A DNA stretch of 64,000 nucleotides, taken from assembly GCF_900176485.1 (NCBI RefSeq), contig NZ_FWYD01000019.1:1-64000 (forward strand), written 5' to 3'. This document shows, piece after piece, positions 1 to 10,220 of the stretch (position 1 is the stretch's first letter; every line of letters begins with the position of its first letter). The translations under genes and the position numbers were made by a program. The notes beneath the pieces are model-generated. The model was not told the DNA's origin and did not search any database. It saw only the letters and a program-made list of their open reading frames with translations. This DNA is from Primorskyibacter flagellatus. Its GTDB lineage: Bacteria; Pseudomonadota; Alphaproteobacteria; Rhodobacterales; Rhodobacteraceae.

Positions 1-54
1 GTTGTCGAAGACCGGTTCCGGGGACGTGAAGAAGACGACTACGTGCACGAATAG
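1..54 (+). CDS. 3' end of an upstream gene, probably virD2 relaxase (partial)
   Basis: An open frame enters from the left edge and ends at the TAG at 52-54 with a charged tail (EEDDYVHE). Only 17 codons are visible, so no domain can be read. The gene lies 12 bp upstream of virD4 on the same strand. In many alphaproteobacterial plasmids the relaxase gene virD2 sits directly before virD4, so a relaxase C-terminus is the best guess, from position alone. Confidence 0.35.
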   Translation, partial: VVEDRFRGREEDDYVHE

Positions 55-66
55 GAGGAAGGTGTC

Positions 67-2076
67 ATGAAACGGCTGTTTATGGGATACATGCTGTTTT
101 CTCTTGTGGGCTTGTCTCTGGCCTACCTCATGGTGGGTGTCTATCTGGCCTGGGTGTTCGATCAGGACGTTGACCATCTCTTCTTCGTCCAGCATTTCTG
201 GTGGCTGCGCGCCAACTTCCCGGCCGCGGCCGATATGTCCTTCGTCATTCTGGGCGGCGGGGTCATCGCGGGGCTGGGGCTTGCGCTGGCAGTGGTGAGC
301 GAGTCTCTGTCAACCTTTGGCGTCACGCATTGGCAGAGCAAAGCGGAGCTGCGGAAAAACAAGATGCTGGAGACGCCGGGCAGTGGCTTCCTTCTGGCAA
401 AAACCGCAGGCAAGACCTCGAACGCGCCCTTCATCTGTTCCAAGCAATATCCGCATTGCATGATCGTCGCACCGACCGGCCGGGGGAAGGGCAGGGGGTT
501 CGTGATCCCCAATCTGCTGACCTTCAAAGGCTCGACCGTGACGCTCGACGTGAAGGGCGAGAATTTCGAAAAGACCGCCCGTCGCCGCGTGGCAATGGGC
601 GACAAGGTGTTCCGCTTTGCGCCGACAAACTTCAAGGTCAGGTCGCATCGCTACAACCCGCTCCTGCGGATCTACCAGATGCCCAACGAAGACCAGCGGA
701 TGTTCGAGCTGGACAAGATGGCGAACCTGTTTCTGCAAACCGAAAACCCCGCCAACCAAAGCCTGCTCAGGGGCGGGATCACCGCCTTCATCGCGGCCGG
801 AATGCTGGCCTTTCAGCGCGGCACGCCCACGATGGGAGAGATCTACCGGATCGTGAATGGCGGCGGGAATGAGTTTGGTCCGCAATATGCGCTCTACGCG
901 CTTGAAGCCAAACACAAGGCGGTGCAGCTCATCTGGACGTCGCTGAGCAAGATGAACGAAAAGACCCTGTCCAGTTTCATCTCCTTGCTCAACAATTCCG
1001 GCCTCGATCCGTGGAAGAACGCGCATTTCGACCGGATGACAAACACCAGCGATTTCGACTTCGATGCGCTGCGCAAGGAGCCGCATTCCATCTACCTGAC
1101 GATCAGAAGCCAGGACATAGAACCCCTGGCGGGCCTCATCCGTCTGTTCTTCTCGGATCTGATTGCCACGCTGGAGCATCACGAACCCGACCCGGAAACA
1201 GAGCCATGGCCGGTCATGATCATCATGGACGAGTTTCACAAGCTCGGGAAAATGCCGATCGTGGCCGATGGGATCACGACGCTGCGCTCCTATGGCGGGC
1301 GGCTGGCGATCATCACGCAGACCATTCCAAAGCTCGACGAAATCTATGGCCGCAACGAACGGCTCAGCCTTGAGGGCGGGGCAGGGATCAAGTCCTACAT
1401 GACGCCCTCGGAGGAGTTGACCATCGAGAACCTGTCAGACGCTTGCGGAATGACAACGAAGCGGCGGGTGCAGAAATCCCGGCAGGTGGGCTTTTTCGAG
1501 CGCACGACCATGACCGAGCGGACAGAAGAAGTCCCCTTGCTGACCCAGGACGACGCGCGGCGGATGGACAAGGATGATGTTGTGCTGGTCATCGACGGTG
1601 ACATGCCGGTGAAATCCAAGGCCATTGTCTATTACGACGACCCGTATCTCAACAAGCTCTACAAGGACCAGTCCGGACCCTATCCCGAGCGCGATGCCAC
1701 CGCCGACCGCCTCGACGATCTGGAAGCTGGCCGACAGGCTTACAGGGTTGAGAAGCCCGCCGAAGAAGCGGCCCCGGGCACCGACCAGCAGCGCGCAAAC
1801 CTGGACAAATATCTGCAGCTGTTGAAGGAAGCGGCAGTGGCGGCGGAAAAGCAGGTCGAGAATCTGAGGGACGTTATTCAGGCCGGTGAGAAGGTAGAGC
1901 CGCAACCTGTGAGCCAGACCAGAGCCGCCCTGAAGCCAAAGGTCCAACCCGGCCAGTTTCAGTTTGCGTTGCCGAACTTGGAACCACAAAATGTCGCGTC
2001 TGACGAAGCAGACCCAGACAACGACGTGGACCAAGAAACAGACCCGGGCGACGACCCTCAGGGGAAATCTGTGTGA
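67..2076 (+). CDS. virD4: VirD4 type IV coupling protein (TraG/VirD4 ATPase)
   Basis: Inner-membrane ATPase that links the relaxosome to the VirB channel and drives DNA transfer. The 669-residue product starts with two membrane segments (about 5-31 and 57-79), then a cytosolic motor. Walker A is PTGRGKGRG at about 136-144 and Walker B is IIMDE ending at D388/E389. The last 130 residues form an acidic, Pro/Gln-rich tail, typical of a substrate-docking or disordered end. The start is set by a strong AGGAGG at 54-59 before the ATG at 67. The length is normal for the family. Its partner virB operon lies about 8 kb away on the other strand; the restriction block sits between them, which suggests insertion into the transfer region. 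Confidence 0.95.
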   Translation: MKRLFMGYMLFSLVGLSLAYLMVGVYLAWVFDQDVDHLFFVQHFWWLRANFPAAADMSFVILGGGVIAGLGLALAVVSESLSTFGVTHWQSKAELRKNKMLETPGSGFLLAKTAGKTSNAPFICSKQYPHCMIVAPTGRGKGRGFVIPNLLTFKGSTVTLDVKGENFEKTARRRVAMGDKVFRFAPTNFKVRSHRYNPLLRIYQMPNEDQRMFELDKMANLFLQTENPANQSLLRGGITAFIAAGMLAFQRGTPTMGEIYRIVNGGGNEFGPQYALYALEAKHKAVQLIWTSLSKMNEKTLSSFISLLNNSGLDPWKNAHFDRMTNTSDFDFDALRKEPHSIYLTIRSQDIEPLAGLIRLFFSDLIATLEHHEPDPETEPWPVMIIMDEFHKLGKMPIVADGITTLRSYGGRLAIITQTIPKLDEIYGRNERLSLEGGAGIKSYMTPSEELTIENLSDACGMTTKRRVQKSRQVGFFERTTMTERTEEVPLLTQDDARRMDKDDVVLVIDGDMPVKSKAIVYYDDPYLNKLYKDQSGPYPERDATADRLDDLEAGRQAYRVEKPAEEAAPGTDQQRANLDKYLQLLKEAAVAAEKQVENLRDVIQAGEKVEPQPVSQTRAALKPKVQPGQFQFALPNLEPQNVASDEADPDNDVDQETDPGDDPQGKSV

Positions 2077-2184
2077 CACTCAGCCGTGCCAGACGCGGTG
2101 CAATCACCGCTTCAACAAGAAAATTCCCCTGCGCCAGCGCTTTCCTACGCCGCGATGAAGAACCGGTCACCGAGTGATCTCAAT

Positions 2185-2209
2185 ACCAGGGCGGGCTAAC
2201 TGCCCTGGT
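2185..2209. repeat. Short perfect inverted repeat after virD4
   Basis: ACCAGGGC at 2185-2192 and GCCCTGGT at 2202-2209 form an 8-bp stem with a 9-nt loop in the 250-bp gap between virD4 and the restriction block. There is no U-tract, so it is not a classical intrinsic terminator. It could be a weak terminator, an mRNA-end hairpin or a protein site. I see nothing else in 2077-2325. Confidence 0.4.
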
Positions 2210-2325
2210 GCGCAGCCAGGGAGTTGCTTCACGCTGAACTCGACGAGCTCAACCAAGCCAAGCTTGCCGCTTCTTCTCCTTTCAACTATTTTCAACCCAT
2301 ATCCCTCATAGAGGACATTTTCGAA

Positions 2326-2514
2326 ATGCCCAACGAAGACATTTTGACCGTGAAAGAGCTCGCTGAGTATCTCAAGATCGCTGAGAAAACGGCATATCGG
2401 TTCGCATCTGAGGGCAAGGTTCCCGGGTTCAAGGTGGGAAGCGCATGGCGATTTCGCAAAAGCGGGATCGACCGCTGGATTACCGAGCAGGAACAAAAAC
2501 GAGAAGGGGAGTAA
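2326..2514 (+). CDS. Small excisionase-type helix-turn-helix protein upstream of hsdM
   Basis: A 62-residue protein made almost entirely of one MerR/excisionase-like winged HTH ([20 protein letters not shown], then [13 protein letters not shown]). This is the pattern of the excisionase-family DNA-binding domain. I chose the ATG at 2326 because the domain starts directly after it; the frame stays open 102 bp further upstream, but that stretch adds no recognisable sequence. It lies 2 bp before hsdM and is surely co-transcribed. Such proteins often head type I restriction operons and probably regulate them. True excisionase function is unlikely because no integrase is nearby. Confidence 0.75.
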   Translation: MPNEDILTVKELAEYLKIAEKTAYRFASEGKVPGFKVGSAWRFRKSGIDRWITEQEQKREGE

Positions 2515-2516
2515 AA

Positions 2517-4061
2517 ATGACGGGGCAACAACAGGCAGAAGCATTGCGCCGCGAAATCTGGAGCATCGCAAACCGTGTACGTGGTGCCGTCGACGGCTGG
2601 GACTTCAAGCAGTTTGTCCTGGGCGCGTTGTTCTATCGTTTCATCAGCGAGAACTTCACCAACTACATCGAAGGTGGCGACGACAGCATTAACTATGCGG
2701 ACATGTCCGACGCAGACATCCCAGATGAAGCCAAAGTCGATGCAGTCAAAACCAAGGGCTACTTCATATATCCCAGCCAACTATTTCAAAACGTGGTGAA
2801 AACCGCGAGCAAGAACGACAGTTTAAACACTGACCTTGCCGAGATCTTTTCGGCGATCGAGGCGTCGGCGAGTGGCTACCCGTCCGAGCAAGACATCAAT
2901 GGCCTCTTTGCCGATTTCGACACCACCAGCAACCGGCTGGGCAGCACGGTCAAGCAGAAGAACGAAAGACTGGCTGAGGTCCTCAAGGGCGTGGCTGGCT
3001 TGCCGTTGAAGTTCGATGACAACGAAGGCGACCTGTTCGGCGATGCCTATGAATTCCTGATCTCAAACTACGCGGCCAACGCGGGCAAATCCGGCGGTGA
3101 ATTCTTTACGCCGACCCATGTGTCCAAACTCATCGCCAAACTGGCCATGCACAAGCAGACCAGCGTCAACAAGATCTACGATCCGGCCGCAGGGTCTGGG
3201 TCGCTGCTTTTGCAGGCCAAGGAAGAGTTTGAGAAACATATCATCGAAGACGGCTTCTTCGGGCAGGAAATCAACTATACCACCTACAACCTCGCCCGCA
3301 TGAACATGTTCCTGCACAACATCAACTACGACAAGTTCAACATCCAGTATGGCAACACGCTGGAGGACCCGCACTTCCAGGATGACAAGCCGTTTGACGC
3401 CATCGTGTCGAACCCGCCCTATTCGGTGAAATGGAAGGGTGCGGATGACCCGACACTGATCAACGATGACCGCTTTGCGCCCGCAGGGGTTCTGGCCCCG
3501 AAGTCGAAGGCCGATTTTGCCTTTGTTCTTCATGCGCTGCACTACCTGTCGGCCAAGGGGCGCGCCGCGATCGTTTGCTTTCCCGGAATTTTCTATCGTG
3601 GCGGGGCAGAGCAGAAGATCCGCAAGTATCTGGTCGACAACAACTTCGTTGAAACGGTGATCGCCCTCGCGCCAAATCTATTCTTCGGCACGACCATCGC
3701 GGTGAACATTCTTGTGCTGGCAAAGAACAAGACCGACACAGCCGTTCAGTTCATCGATGCCACGGGGGAAGAGTTCTTCCGCAAAGGCACGAACAACAAC
3801 TTCATGGAGGACCGGCACATCGCCGAGATCATGAAGATGTTTGATAGCAAAGAGAACGTGCCTCATGTGGCTGAAACCGTCCCCTACGATACGATTGTCG
3901 AGAAAGACTATAACCTGTCGGTCAGTGCCCATGTTGAACCCAAGGACAACCGCGAAGTTGTCAATATCGAGGAGTTGAACGCGAAGCTGGTGACCACTGT
4001 CGCCAAAATCGACCAGCTTCGCGCAGAAATTGACGCCATCGTCGCGGAGATCGAGGCATGA
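2517..4061 (+). CDS. hsdM: Type I restriction-modification methyltransferase subunit HsdM (type IC-like)
   Basis: N6-adenine methyltransferase subunit of a type I enzyme, acting with HsdS (M2S) and HsdR. Of 514 residues, about 1-150 are the HsdM N-terminal helical domain. The catalytic domain carries motif I DPAAGSG (222-228, AdoMet binding) and motif IV NPPY (299-302, catalytic). The length matches the roughly 520 residues of EcoR124I HsdM. I start at the ATG at 2517, after GAAGGGGAG; an in-frame ATG 72 bp upstream lies inside the HTH gene and would add unrelated sequence. The stop overlaps the hsdS start (ATGA). Base composition is less GC-rich than the virB genes, consistent with separate acquisition. 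Confidence 0.96.
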   Translation: MTGQQQAEALRREIWSIANRVRGAVDGWDFKQFVLGALFYRFISENFTNYIEGGDDSINYADMSDADIPDEAKVDAVKTKGYFIYPSQLFQNVVKTASKNDSLNTDLAEIFSAIEASASGYPSEQDINGLFADFDTTSNRLGSTVKQKNERLAEVLKGVAGLPLKFDDNEGDLFGDAYEFLISNYAANAGKSGGEFFTPTHVSKLIAKLAMHKQTSVNKIYDPAAGSGSLLLQAKEEFEKHIIEDGFFGQEINYTTYNLARMNMFLHNINYDKFNIQYGNTLEDPHFQDDKPFDAIVSNPPYSVKWKGADDPTLINDDRFAPAGVLAPKSKADFAFVLHALHYLSAKGRAAIVCFPGIFYRGGAEQKIRKYLVDNNFVETVIALAPNLFFGTTIAVNILVLAKNKTDTAVQFIDATGEEFFRKGTNNNFMEDRHIAEIMKMFDSKENVPHVAETVPYDTIVEKDYNLSVSAHVEPKDNREVVNIEELNAKLVTTVAKIDQLRAEIDAIVAEIEA

Positions 4062-5293
4062 GCGATCGGGGCTTTCTGGAAAAGCTGCTGAATGGGGCCT
4101 CGGTGGCGTGGAAGCCATTGGGCGATATCGCACAGTATTCCAAGACGCGGATCAGTTCCAAGGACCTCGACAAGACAAACTATGTGGGCGTGGATAACCT
4201 TCTGCAGAACCGAGCTGGAAGGGTGGACTCAAACTATGTGCCCACTTCTGGTAATCTGACTGAGTTTCGAGCGGGTGACATTCTTATCGGAAATATTCGC
4301 CCCTACCTTAGGAAGATCTGGCTTGCCGACCGGACAGGCGGAACCAACGGTGACGTTTTGGTCATCCATCCAACGGACGACGTTGTGAACCCGCGCTATC
4401 TGTATCAGGTCCTCACAGATGAAAAGTTCTTTGAGTACAATATTCAGCACTCCAAAGGGGCAAAGATGCCTCGCGGCAGCAAGCCACAGATTATTCAATA
4501 TCCGGTGCCCATCCCATGCCCAGAAGACCCGAAAAAGTCACGTGAGATACAAGCTGAGATCGTTCGAATTTTGGAAAGTTTTACCGAGCTGACAGCCGAG
4601 CTGACAGCCGAGCTGACAGCCGAGCTTAGCGCCCGCAAGCAACAATACAACCACTACCGAGACGAACTTCTAAGCCATCCTTCTGGAAACATGGCCTGGA
4701 AGCCGCTGGGCTGGGTTGGAGAAGTGCGCATGTGTAAGCGGGTGATGAAGAACCAAACATCGGCCGACGGAGATATCCCTTTCTTCAAAATCGGCACTTT
4801 TGGCAAAGAACCAAATGCTTTCATCTCCAGAGAGCTGTTCGAGGAGTTCAAAGGAAAATACAGTTACCCAAAGGTGGGCGAAGTTCTGATTTCCGCTAGT
4901 GGGACGATCGGCCGGTCCGTGGTCTTCGATGGGGAAGAAGCCTATTTCCAAGATAGCAACATCGTTTGGCTCGAAAATGATGAAAGCAAGGTTCTGAACA
5001 AGTACCTGTTTTACTTCTACCAGATTGCAAAATGGCACGTGTCCGACGGCGGTGTGATCAAGCGGTTATACAATGACAACATCAAGAAGACCTTGATCGC
5101 TGTGCCTTATCCAGACGACCCCGAAAAGTCCCTTGAGGAGCAAGCGCGCATCGTTGCTATCCTGGACAAATTCGACACGTTGACCACCTCGCTCAGCGAA
5201 GGCCTGCCGCGTGAAATCAAGTTGCGCCAGCAGCAGTATGAATACTACCGCGACCTGCTCTTGAGCTTTCCCAAACCCGAGGAGGCCGCGTAG
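4058..5293 (+). CDS. hsdS: Type I restriction-modification specificity subunit HsdS with TAEL spacer repeats
   Basis: DNA-recognition subunit. The 411 residues hold two target-recognition domains (about 15-170 and 205-345). Each is followed by a conserved helical spacer ending in a similar motif ([11 protein letters not shown] and [11 protein letters not shown]), the usual pseudo-symmetric plan. The central spacer contains [20 protein letters not shown], three TAEL units. In EcoR124I versus EcoR124II, two versus three such units change the nonspecific spacer of the target site by one base, so this protein belongs to the type IC group. It overlaps hsdM by 4 bp, and its stop abuts the next start. 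The target sequence cannot be deduced from here. Confidence 0.95.
   Translation: MSDRGFLEKLLNGASVAWKPLGDIAQYSKTRISSKDLDKTNYVGVDNLLQNRAGRVDSNYVPTSGNLTEFRAGDILIGNIRPYLRKIWLADRTGGTNGDVLVIHPTDDVVNPRYLYQVLTDEKFFEYNIQHSKGAKMPRGSKPQIIQYPVPIPCPEDPKKSREIQAEIVRILESFTELTAELTAELTAELSARKQQYNHYRDELLSHPSGNMAWKPLGWVGEVRMCKRVMKNQTSADGDIPFFKIGTFGKEPNAFISRELFEEFKGKYSYPKVGEVLISASGTIGRSVVFDGEEAYFQDSNIVWLENDESKVLNKYLFYFYQIAKWHVSDGGVIKRLYNDNIKKTLIAVPYPDDPEKSLEEQARIVAILDKFDTLTTSLSEGLPREIKLRQQQYEYYRDLLLSFPKPEEAA
4586..4621 (+). repeat. 12-bp tandem repeat in hsdS encoding TAEL units
   Basis: Three perfect copies of GAGCTGACAGCC (4586-4597, 4598-4609, 4610-4621), followed by a fourth partial GAGCTT. They encode the TAEL spacer. 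The copies are identical at the DNA level, so slippage or unequal crossover could add or remove 4 residues and alter the restriction specificity, as described for EcoR124. Confidence 0.9.
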
Positions 5294-6472
5294 ATGAGCC
5301 AGACCCTCGAGGAGATCGCACAACAGCTGCATGCAGCCGATAAGAAGGTGCAGTTGATCTATGCCTTCAACGGCACCGGAAAGACCCGACTGTCTCGCGT
5401 AATGAAGAACGAGATCGCCCCGAAGAATCCGGAGGATGATGAACCCGCCCCGGCAAGGCGAAAGTTCCTATACTACAGCGCTTTCACCGAGGATTTGTTC
5501 GTCTGGGACAATGATACCGAAGGCGACGAAGACCGAAAAATCCGCATTCAGCCAAACACGTTTGTCGATTGGATCTTGAGGGATAGAGGGCAAGAGTTAA
5601 ACATCATCAACAACTTTCAGCACTACACTAGCCGCAGTATCACGCCATCCTTCCCCCCTGAAACGGTTGTCAGAGAAATTGAGGGAAGACGAACCAACGT
5701 TTTGACCTTCCCCGAAATTCGGTTTGCGTACACTGGTGGAGACAACATCGAGAACAACGTCAAAATCTCCAAGGGGGAGGAAAACAACCTTATCTGGAGC
5801 GTTTTCTATACATTGTTGCAGGAGGTTATTGCGCTCAGAAAAGAGCATGATCCCTCTCAACGTGATGACAACGAATATGATGATCTAGAGTATGTGTTCA
5901 TTGATGATCCAGTGAGTTCGCTGGACGAAAATCACTTGATCGAACTGGCGATTGACTTGGCGGGCTTGATCTCGTCCAGCCGATTTGAGAATGGCGAAGG
6001 TGTTAGGTACATTGTCACCACCCACAACCCACTGTTCTTTAACGTATTGTGTAAGGAGCTGAGTGGAGCGGCGCGCTACCTCTTGAAGCGCAACGTGGCT
6101 GGTCAATTCCTTCTTGAGCCGAAGAACGGGGCGGCCAATAAGAGCTTTTCTTACCATCATCATCTGATCAGTATTCTTCGAGATGCCATCGATCAGGACG
6201 TTGTCCAGAAGTACCACTTCAATCTGTTACGAAATCTCTATGAGAAGACCGCGAATTTTCTGGGTTACGAGCATTGGACAAAACTTCTTTCAACCGCGCC
6301 GGAAGGTCGAGCTGATTACCTCAAGAAGCTGACAAACCACTATAGTCACCGCGAGCTTGCCTTCGAAGAAGTCGCAGACCCGACGGAGAAGCAAAAGGAA
6401 GACGTGGCGGTCTTGCTGGACAATTTGATTAACAATTACGGCTATTGGAAACAGGGCGAACAAAATGGTTGA
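5294..6472 (+). CDS. prrC: PrrC-family anticodon nuclease embedded in the hsd operon
   Basis: Predicted tRNA anticodon nuclease held silent by the neighbouring type I enzyme and released when phage inactivates it; E. coli PrrC cuts tRNA-Lys. The 392 residues are close to the 396 of E. coli PrrC. The N-terminal ABC-like NTPase has Walker A FNGTGKT (25-31), a signature-like SKGE (159-162) and Walker [12 protein letters not shown] (D204/D205). The C-terminal domain keeps the catalytic arrangement of PrrC: R313, E317 (R-x3-E) and H349, 32 residues after the Glu. This is the same spacing as R320/E324/H356 in E. coli. Gene order hsdM-hsdS-prrC-hsdR equals prrA-B-C-D. The start abuts the hsdS stop, and the 3' end overlaps hsdR by 8 bp. 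Confidence 0.85.
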   Translation: MSQTLEEIAQQLHAADKKVQLIYAFNGTGKTRLSRVMKNEIAPKNPEDDEPAPARRKFLYYSAFTEDLFVWDNDTEGDEDRKIRIQPNTFVDWILRDRGQELNIINNFQHYTSRSITPSFPPETVVREIEGRRTNVLTFPEIRFAYTGGDNIENNVKISKGEENNLIWSVFYTLLQEVIALRKEHDPSQRDDNEYDDLEYVFIDDPVSSLDENHLIELAIDLAGLISSSRFENGEGVRYIVTTHNPLFFNVLCKELSGAARYLLKRNVAGQFLLEPKNGAANKSFSYHHHLISILRDAIDQDVVQKYHFNLLRNLYEKTANFLGYEHWTKLLSTAPEGRADYLKKLTNHYSHRELAFEEVADPTEKQKEDVAVLLDNLINNYGYWKQGEQNG

Positions 6473-9400
6473 GCAGACAAAAACCATCGCGGAAACGAAG
6501 AATTTCATCGTCCTCGACAAGTACACCAAGGAGTGGGACGCCGCCGATCGCTACCAGAGCGAAGACGATTTGGAACGCGAGCTGGTGCAGGATCTGGTCA
6601 ATCAAGGCTATGAATTTCTGCCCTCCCTTACCACCCCAGATGCCATGATGACCAACGTCCGGTCGCAGCTGGAGCGGCTGAACAACGTCACGTTTTCGGG
6701 CGATGAATGGAAGCGTTTTGTCGAGACATACCTCGACAAGCCGAGCGACAACATCGTCGACAAAACCCGCAAGATTCACGACGACTACATCCACGATTTT
6801 GTCTTCGACGACGGGCGTATCCAGAACATCTACCTCTTCGACAAGAAGAACATGGCCCGCAACAAGTTGCAGGTGATTAAGCAGTTCGAGCAGGTCGGCA
6901 CGCACGCCAATCGTTATGACGTGACGATCCTGGTCAACGGGTTACCATTGGTGCAGATCGAGCTGAAGAAGCGCGGCGTGGCGATCCGGGAGGCCTTCAA
7001 TCAGATTCACCGATACAGCAAGGAAAGCTTCAACAGCGACAATTCCCTGTTCAAGTTTCTGCAGCTCTTCGTGATTTCAAACGGCACCGACACCCGGTAT
7101 TTCGCCAACACGACCAAGCGTAACAAGAACAGCTTCGACTTCACCATGAACTGGGCGAAGTCCGACAATGAGCTGATCAAAGATCTCAAGGATTTCACCG
7201 CAACTTTCCTTCAGAAGCGTACGCTGCTGAACGTTCTGTTGCAGTATTCTGTTTTCGATGTCAGCGACACTTTGCTGATCATGCGGCCTTACCAGATTGC
7301 AGCGACTGAACGCATCCTTTGGAAGATCAAAAGCTCATATGAAGCCAAAAACTGGAGGAAGCCTGAGGGCGGTGGTTTCATCTGGCACACCACGGGTTCC
7401 GGCAAAACGTTGACGAGTTTCAAGGCGGCACGGTTGGCAACCGAGCTGGATTTCATCGACAAAGTCTTCTTCGTCGTGGACCGTAAGGACCTCGACTACC
7501 AGACCATGAAGGAATACCAGAGGTTTTCCCCTGACAGTGTCAACGGTTCCGACAGCACGGCCGGGTTGAAGCGCAACTTAGGCAAGGACGATAACAAAAT
7601 CATCGTCACGACGATCCAAAAGCTGAACAACCTGATGAAGTCAGAGGGTGACCTGCCGGTATATGACCAGCAGGTGGTCTTCATTTTCGATGAGTGTCAT
7701 CGCAGCCAGTTTGGCGAGGCGCAGAAGAATCTGAAGAAGAAGTTCAAACGGTTTTACCAGTTTGGCTTTACCGGAACGCCGATCTTTCCTGAGAATGCGC
7801 TAGGGGCTGAAACGACCGCGGGGGTGTTTGGGCGCGAGCTGCATTCTTATGTGATCACCGATGCTATTCGCGACGAAAAGGTTCTGAAGTTCAAGGTCGA
7901 CTACAATGATGTGCGTCCCCGGTTCAAAGCCATCGAGACTGAGCAAGACGAAAAGAAGCTCAGCGCGGCTGAAAACAAGCAAGCGCTACTTCATCCAGAA
8001 CGTATTCGGGAAGTCTCTCAGTATATTCTGAACAACTTCCGTCAAAAAACCCACCGGATGCAAGCGGGTAGCAGTGGGTTCAATGCCATGTTTGCTGTCA
8101 GCAGTGTGGATGCCGCGAAGCTCTACTATGAAACCTTGAACGATCTGCAGGCGGGCAGTGAAAAGCCGCTGAAGATCGCCACGATCTTCTCGTTTGCGGC
8201 CAACGAACAGCAAGATGCGATCGGTGACATTCAAGACGAGAGCTTCGATGTGTCAGCGATGAATAGCAGCGCCAAGGAGTTCCTGAGTGCCGCAGTCAAA
8301 GATTACAATTCCTTTTTCAAAACGAACTTTGGTGTCGATAGCAGTGGCTTTCAAAACTACTACCGCGATCTTGCCAGCCAGGTTCGCTCGAAAGAAATCG
8401 ACTTACTGATTGTCGTCGGCATGTTCCTTACAGGCTTTGACGCGCCAACGCTAAACACCTTGTTTGTCGACAAAAACCTTCGCTTCCATGGCTTGATGCA
8501 GGCGTTTTCCAGAACCAACCGGATTTACGATGCGACCAAGACCTTCGGCAATATCGTGGCGTTCAGGGACCTTGAGCAAGCGACCGTTGATGCGATCACG
8601 CTGTTCGGTGACAAGAACACAAAGAACGTCGTGCTTGAGAAGAGCTACGACGAGTACATGAATGGTTTCGTTGATCAGGAAACCGGCGCGGCGCGACGCG
8701 GGTTCATTGATGTTGTGAAGGAGTTGACCGAGCGCTTTCCAAAGCCAGACGAGATTGTCAAAGAAGTAGATAAAAAGGAGTTTGCGAAGCTCTTTGGTGA
8801 GTATCTGAGAGTTGAGAATGTGCTCAGAAATTACGACGAGTTTTCAGCATTGAAAGCCTACCAGGGCCTAGATTTAGCAGATGCCGCTGCCGTTGAGGAG
8901 TTCAAGCAAAAGCACTATTTGCGCGACGAGGATCTACGCGACCTAGAGGCAATAGAACTGCCTTCAGACCGAGCAGTTCAAGACTATAGATCAACATACA
9001 ACGACATTCGCGATTGGCTGCGCCGGGAAAAGTCTTCGGCAGAGCAAGAACAAAGCAACATCGAGTGGGATGATGTCGTTTTCGAAGTGGACCTTCTGAA
9101 ATCACAGGAGATTAACCTCGACTACATCCTCGAGCTCATCTTTGAGAAAAACAAAAAAGTGAAGAGCAAAGGGGATCTGATTGAGGATGCTCGCCGCGTC
9201 ATTCGCGGTAGCCTTGGAAATCGAGCCAAAGAGAGCCTGATTGTGGACTTTATCAACCAGACTGATCTTGATCAGATTGATGATAAGGCAGGCGTGATCG
9301 ATGCATTTTTCTCTTTTGCTCAGGCAGAGCAGCGCAAAGAGGTAGAAGAGCTTATCAGATCGGAAGATCTAAATTCTGATGCAGCAAGGCGCTATATTTC

Positions 9401-9566
9401 TGCTTCCATAAAACGCGAATTTGCAAGTGAAAACGGTGCTGACCTAAATGCCATACTCCCCAAAATGAGCCCGCTAAATTCGCAGTTTCGGACCAAGAAG
9501 GCGATGGTCTTCGAGAAGATTGCAGCTTTTGTCGAAAAATTCAAAGGTGTTGGCGGGCAGGTCTAG
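6465..9566 (+). CDS. hsdR: Type I restriction endonuclease/translocase subunit HsdR
   Basis: Motor and nuclease subunit that translocates DNA and cuts far from the site. The 1033 residues compare with 1038 in EcoR124I. The N-terminal PD-(D/E)xK nuclease shows D152, E166 and K168 (VQIELKK), one residue off the D151/E165/K167 of EcoR124I. The SF2 helicase motor follows, with Walker A TTGSGKT (309-315), DECH (409-412) and FTGTP. Later helicase motifs include [19 protein letters not shown], and the C-terminal region is helical. The start overlaps the end of prrC. No frameshift or missing catalytic residue is seen, so the system should be active. Confidence 0.96.
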   Translation: MVEQTKTIAETKNFIVLDKYTKEWDAADRYQSEDDLERELVQDLVNQGYEFLPSLTTPDAMMTNVRSQLERLNNVTFSGDEWKRFVETYLDKPSDNIVDKTRKIHDDYIHDFVFDDGRIQNIYLFDKKNMARNKLQVIKQFEQVGTHANRYDVTILVNGLPLVQIELKKRGVAIREAFNQIHRYSKESFNSDNSLFKFLQLFVISNGTDTRYFANTTKRNKNSFDFTMNWAKSDNELIKDLKDFTATFLQKRTLLNVLLQYSVFDVSDTLLIMRPYQIAATERILWKIKSSYEAKNWRKPEGGGFIWHTTGSGKTLTSFKAARLATELDFIDKVFFVVDRKDLDYQTMKEYQRFSPDSVNGSDSTAGLKRNLGKDDNKIIVTTIQKLNNLMKSEGDLPVYDQQVVFIFDECHRSQFGEAQKNLKKKFKRFYQFGFTGTPIFPENALGAETTAGVFGRELHSYVITDAIRDEKVLKFKVDYNDVRPRFKAIETEQDEKKLSAAENKQALLHPERIREVSQYILNNFRQKTHRMQAGSSGFNAMFAVSSVDAAKLYYETLNDLQAGSEKPLKIATIFSFAANEQQDAIGDIQDESFDVSAMNSSAKEFLSAAVKDYNSFFKTNFGVDSSGFQNYYRDLASQVRSKEIDLLIVVGMFLTGFDAPTLNTLFVDKNLRFHGLMQAFSRTNRIYDATKTFGNIVAFRDLEQATVDAITLFGDKNTKNVVLEKSYDEYMNGFVDQETGAARRGFIDVVKELTERFPKPDEIVKEVDKKEFAKLFGEYLRVENVLRNYDEFSALKAYQGLDLADAAAVEEFKQKHYLRDEDLRDLEAIELPSDRAVQDYRSTYNDIRDWLRREKSSAEQEQSNIEWDDVVFEVDLLKSQEINLDYILELIFEKNKKVKSKGDLIEDARRVIRGSLGNRAKESLIVDFINQTDLDQIDDKAGVIDAFFSFAQAEQRKEVEELIRSEDLNSDAARRYISASIKREFASENGADLNAILPKMSPLNSQFRTKKAMVFEKIAAFVEKFKGVGGQV

Positions 9567-9628
9567 CCAAGACGTTGGGGTGCTCTACGATAGCTGTTTT
9601 GCTTCTGCTTGTTGCCAGTCATGGTAGG

Positions 9629-9976
9629 TCACCGCACCAGCTCTGCCGCGATCAATCCGACGATGCTGGCATAGGCCATTGTGCCATCGGGTTGCTCGAC
9701 CCTGGACAGCGACTTGGCGACGTCCTCGGGACGCAGGCCGTGTTGGAGCAACAGAGAAATCATGACGCAGGCGTCCTGGATTTGAAACTCGAGCTGCGAG
9801 CCTGATTTGAACCCTGCCGAGTAGAAGACCTCGCGGGGCCTTTCGGGCTCATCGGGATCGTAGCCGATGGACAGGTGGATGGTATGGCCTTCGGGCGTGG
9901 TGATTTTCCGGGTTTCGGCCAGGCGGCGTGTCGGCAGATCATGGCGCGGATCGGGGGTCTTTTTATAGCGCGGCAT
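9629..9976 (-). CDS. TSCPD-domain protein (ribonucleotide-reductase C-terminal-like)
   Basis: A 115-residue protein whose second half (SGSQLEFQIQDACVMISLLLQHG, then PEDVAKSLSRV) resembles the TSCPD domain found at the C-terminus of B12-dependent ribonucleotide reductases and in short free-standing proteins. The reductase catalytic domain is absent. A GAGGAGG ribosome site precedes the ATG at 9976. It is the last gene on the minus strand after the virB operon, about 100 bp beyond the previous stop, and converges with hsdR. Its role is unknown. The family call is from memory of the motif. Confidence 0.7.
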   Translation of the reverse strand: MPRYKKTPDPRHDLPTRRLAETRKITTPEGHTIHLSIGYDPDEPERPREVFYSAGFKSGSQLEFQIQDACVMISLLLQHGLRPEDVAKSLSRVEQPDGTMAYASIVGLIAAELVR

Positions 9977-10074
9977 CGGTGCCTCCTCGGGTCTGGTTAC
10001 GGCCGGGATAGGGCAGGCGCCTCGTCTGGCGGTCAGCCCAAAGGACGCTCCGCCATGTGTCTGACCACGACAGC

Positions 10075-10218
10075 TTAGAACATCGCGGCCTTGATGACGT
10101 TGAAGGCGTACACGGCAAAGACGAAAATGGTTACGACAGGGATCGCGGCGACAAACAGTTTCATTGTCGCATCGGCCCTCTCTGCCTCTTGGCGTTCGTA
10201 TTCTTCATACCAGTCCAT
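10075..10218 (-). CDS. Very small single-span membrane protein at the end of the virB operon
   Basis: A 47-residue protein: a charged N-terminus (MDWYEEYERQEAERADATM), then one strongly hydrophobic segment (about 21-43) and a short basic end. The ATG at 10218 has AAAGGA 7 nt upstream; another ATG at 10224 is too close to that site. It begins 3 bp after the virB6 stop, so translation is probably coupled. It resembles tiny T4SS-associated inner-membrane proteins only in topology, and I cannot name a family. Confidence 0.65.
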   Translation of the reverse strand: MDWYEEYERQEAERADATMKLFVAAIPVVTIFVFAVYAFNVIKAAMF

Positions 10219-10220
10219 CG

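Noticed and set aside
4586-4621. Tandem repeat as a microsatellite error or CRISPR fragment
   Set aside because: It stays in frame, encodes the known TAEL spacer of type IC HsdS, and sits at the expected place between the two recognition domains.
5294-6472. Generic AAA ATPase of a type I system without nuclease role
   Set aside because: The C-terminal Arg/Glu/His with PrrC spacing and the 392-residue length fit PrrC better than an ATPase-only protein or the much larger RloC.
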